DNA of 64,000 nt from Bactericera cockerelli (Eukaryota; Arthropoda; Insecta; Hemiptera; Triozidae), in NCBI GenBank assembly GCA_024516035.1, contig CM044960.1:15905880-15969879 (forward strand), in the 5' to 3' direction. The position numbers and the translations under genes were made by a program. Position 1 is the stretch's first letter; each line of letters begins with the position of its first letter. Positions 61,645 through 64,000 of this stretch are shown here, one piece after another. A model generated the notes under the pieces. That model was given only the letters and a program-made list of their open reading frames with translations. It was not told where the DNA came from and searched no databases.

Positions 61645-61840
61645 TGGTCAACTGTTCAGACTGGTAATCCAGGTAGCACAGAGATCCGCTGGTTCAAATC
61701 CCACACAGTGCAGGCATTTTTCCTTATTCATTTGAGTTTGACATAAAAATTAGACTCTGAGGGTTAGGTAGTAGAACATGCTTTGAGCATTAACCTAGCC
61801 TGGTGGTTACCTTCCACTAAAAAGTGTTATTATTATGTTG
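61645..61840 (+). mobile_element. tRNA-derived SINE, family B
   Basis: CTGGTAATCCAGGTAGCACA, CCGCTGGTTCAAATCCCAC, GACTCTGAGGGTTAGGTAGT and AGCCTGGTGGTTACCTTCCA are followed by an ATT-rich end. Confidence 0.75.
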
Positions 61841-61984
61841 ATATCGTTCATTTCTTTAGGTTAGGTAAATGGGTAACTAGGGTCACGTACCTTTAAAAAA
61901 AAAACAAAATAATACATTCAGTGGATTCAATCATTTTACAGATGCGTCCATTTGGTTGTTCACAACAATATACTACTGGAGGTA

Positions 61985-64000
61985 AGGATTCGGCTATAAG
62001 GGGAGATGAGGAGGCCGAGGGGAGACCACCGAATAAACCCCCCACCCAAAATTAAAGGTATCAACAGCAACACATCAAGACAAAGCAGCAAGACATCAAG
62101 AAATAAACCAAAATTACAAGTAGAAGAAAATTAATGGAGGAAAGGGATCGGCTATAAGGGGAGATGAGGAGGCCGAGGAAGGACCACCAAATAAACCCCC
62201 CACCCAAAATTAAAAGTAATACATCCAGACACAGCAGCAACACATAAAGAAACAAACCAATGAACCAAAATTACAAGTAGAAGAAAACTAGTGGAGGAAA
62301 GGGATCGGCTATAAGGGGAGATGAGGAGGCCGAGGGGGGACCACCAAATAAACCCCCCACCCAAAATTAAAAGTATCAAGAGCAACACATCAAGACACAG
62401 CAGCAACACATCAAGAAATATACCAAAATTACAAGTAGAAGAAAACTAGAGGAGGAAAGGGATCGGCTATAAGGGGAGATGAGGAGGCCGAGGGGGGACC
62501 ACCAAATAAACCCCCCACCCAAAATTAAAAGTAACATATCAAGACACAGCAGCAACACATCAAGAAACAAACCAATAAACCAAAATTACAAGTAGAAGAA
62601 AACTAGTGGAGGAAAGGGATCGGCTATAAGGGGAGATGAGGAGGCCGAGGGGGGACCGCCAAATAAACCCCCCACCCAAAATTAATAGTAACATATCAAG
62701 ACACATCAAGGACACAGGAGCAAAACATCAAGAAACAAACCACCAAATAAACCCCCCACCCAAAATTAAAAGTATCAACAACAACACATCAAGACACAGC
62801 AGAAACAAACCAATAAACCAAAATTACAAGTAGAAGAAAACTAGTGGAGGAAAGGGATCGGCTATAAGGGGAGATGAGGAGGCCGAGGGGGGACCACCAA
62901 ATAAACCCCCCACCCAAAATTAAAAGTATCAAAAACAACACATCAAGACACAGCAGCAACACATCAAGAAACAAACCAATAAAACAAAATTACAAGTAGA
63001 AGAAAACTAGAGGAGGAAAGGGATCGGCTATAAGGGGAGATGAGGAGGCCGAGGGGGGATCACCAAATAAACCCCCCACCCAAAATTAAAAGTAACATAT
63101 CAAGACACAGCAGCAACACATCAAGAAACAAACAAATAAACCAAATTAAAAGTAGAAGAAAACTAGTGGAGGAAAGGGATCGGCTATAAGGGGAGATGAG
63201 GAGGCCGAGGGGGGACCACCAAATAAACCCCCCACCCAAAATTAAAAGTATCAAAAACAACACATCAAGACACAGCAGCAACACATCAAGAAACAAACCA
63301 ATAAAACAAAATTACAAGTAGAAGAAAACTAGTGGAGGAAAGGGATCGGCTATAAGGGGAGATGAGGAGGCCGAGGGGGGACCACCAAATAAACCCCCCA
63401 CCCAAAATTAAAAGTAACACATCAAGACACAGCAGCAACACATCAAGAAACAAACCGATAAAACAAAATTACAAGTAGAAGAAAACTAGTGGAGGAAAGG
63501 GATCGGCTATAAGGGGAGATGAGGAGGCCGAGGGGGGACCACCAAATAAACCCCCCATCCAAAATTAAAAGTAAAACATCAAGACACAGCAGCAACACAT
63601 CAAGAAACAAACAAATAAACCAAAATTACAAGTAGAAGAAAACTAGTGGAGGAAAGGGATCGGCTATAAGGGGAGATGTGGAGGCCGAGGGGGGACCACC
63701 AAATAAACCCCCCCACCCAAGATTAAAAGTAACATATCAAGACACAGCAGCAACACATCAAGAAACAAACAAATAAACCAAATTACAAGTAGAAGAAAAC
63801 TAGTGGAGGTAAGGGATCGGCTATAAGGGGAGGTGAGGAGGCCGAGGGGGGACCACCAAAAAAACCCCCCACCCAAAATTAAAAGTAACACATCAAGACA
63901 CAGCAGCAACACATCAAGAAACAAACCGATAAAATAAAATTACAAGTAGAAGAAAACTAGTGGAGGAAAGGGATCGGCTATAAGGGGAGATGAGGAGGCC
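61985..64000. repeat. Satellite-like array, 147-167-bp unit (one 238-bp), 13 units, runs off the window
   Basis: CGGCTATAAGGGGAGATGAG recurs at 61991, 62149, 62304, 62464, 62621, 62859, 63025, 63181, 63347, 63504, 63661, 63828 and 63975. Each unit carries GGCCGAGGGGGGACC, AAACCCCCCACCC and CAGCAGCAACACATCAAG words. The unit between 62621 and 62859 is longer owing to an internal partial duplication. Minus-strand open frames (Leu/Val-rich) are products of the repeat and not genes. Confidence 0.95.

Noticed and set aside
62061..63924. Repeated Leu-rich minus-strand frames resembling membrane peptides
   Set aside because: Each is one unit of the satellite array read backwards, with no start context or protein family behind it.

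Overview
This is eukaryotic, insect-type genomic DNA and probably hemipteran. It is AT-rich, its genes are split by GT-AG introns, and it is packed with SINEs, MITEs and minisatellites. The insect call rests on the style of the genes and repeats (TATA-driven gut-type cathepsin B genes, tRNA- and 5S-derived SINEs, mariner/Tc1/hAT/Harbinger relics). The hemipteran assignment is an inference, because no species marker is visible.

Gene layout. (1) 2-1303 (+) is the C-terminal part of a CACTA/EnSpm-like transposase that enters from the left edge; its element appears to end at about 2634. (2) 4668-5630 (+) is the last exon of a RASSF9/10 (meru)-like gene. (3) 9049-13445 (+) is proteasome subunit alpha-1 (PSMA1), complete in five exons. 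(4) 14737-18822 (-) is the spliceosomal DEAH helicase DHX16, tail-to-tail with PSMA1. (5) 31981-36261 (+) is SRP receptor beta (SRPRB), complete in four exons, with a complete intronless DPM1 gene (32329-33066) inside its first intron on the same strand. (6) 39169-43925 (-) is a complete six-exon cathepsin B with a non-coding leader exon and a TATA box. (7) 46693-56199 (+) is a head-to-head paralogue with the same six-exon structure. Its catalytic Cys is lost, its occluding loop is lost, and exon 3 carries a 1-bp frameshift. (8) 57524-60464 (-) holds the last three exons of CCAR1, whose 5' part lies beyond the right edge.

Between and inside these genes lies a dense record of mobile elements. 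It includes a Tc1 element inserted into the A-box of a tRNA-derived SINE, a pogo/Tigger relic inside a LINE, a 973-bp foldback element with 8-bp target duplications, and two near-identical inverted copies of an unclassified ~2.9-kb TIR element (22557-25765 and 52093-55033), one of which carries an extra SINE with a clean empty site in the other. There are also four Harbinger-type MITEs, a hAT MITE, a mariner derivative, and SINE families with either 5S-rRNA or tRNA heads on a shared central body. Tandem arrays include a 77-bp CACTA subterminal repeat, a 27-bp minisatellite, a 19-bp minisatellite grown from the SRPRB stop codon region, a ~630-bp GT tract, and a ~157-167-bp satellite running off the right edge within the CCAR1 intron.

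Functionally the host genes are mostly housekeeping (proteasome, splicing, ER protein targeting, ER glycosylation, transcription co-regulation). The exception is the cathepsin B pair, which looks like a lineage-specific digestive or defensive protease duplication in which one partner has become a pseudoprotease or pseudogene. No operon, CRISPR array or microbial feature is present. All boundaries were read by eye; no alignment or database search was run.
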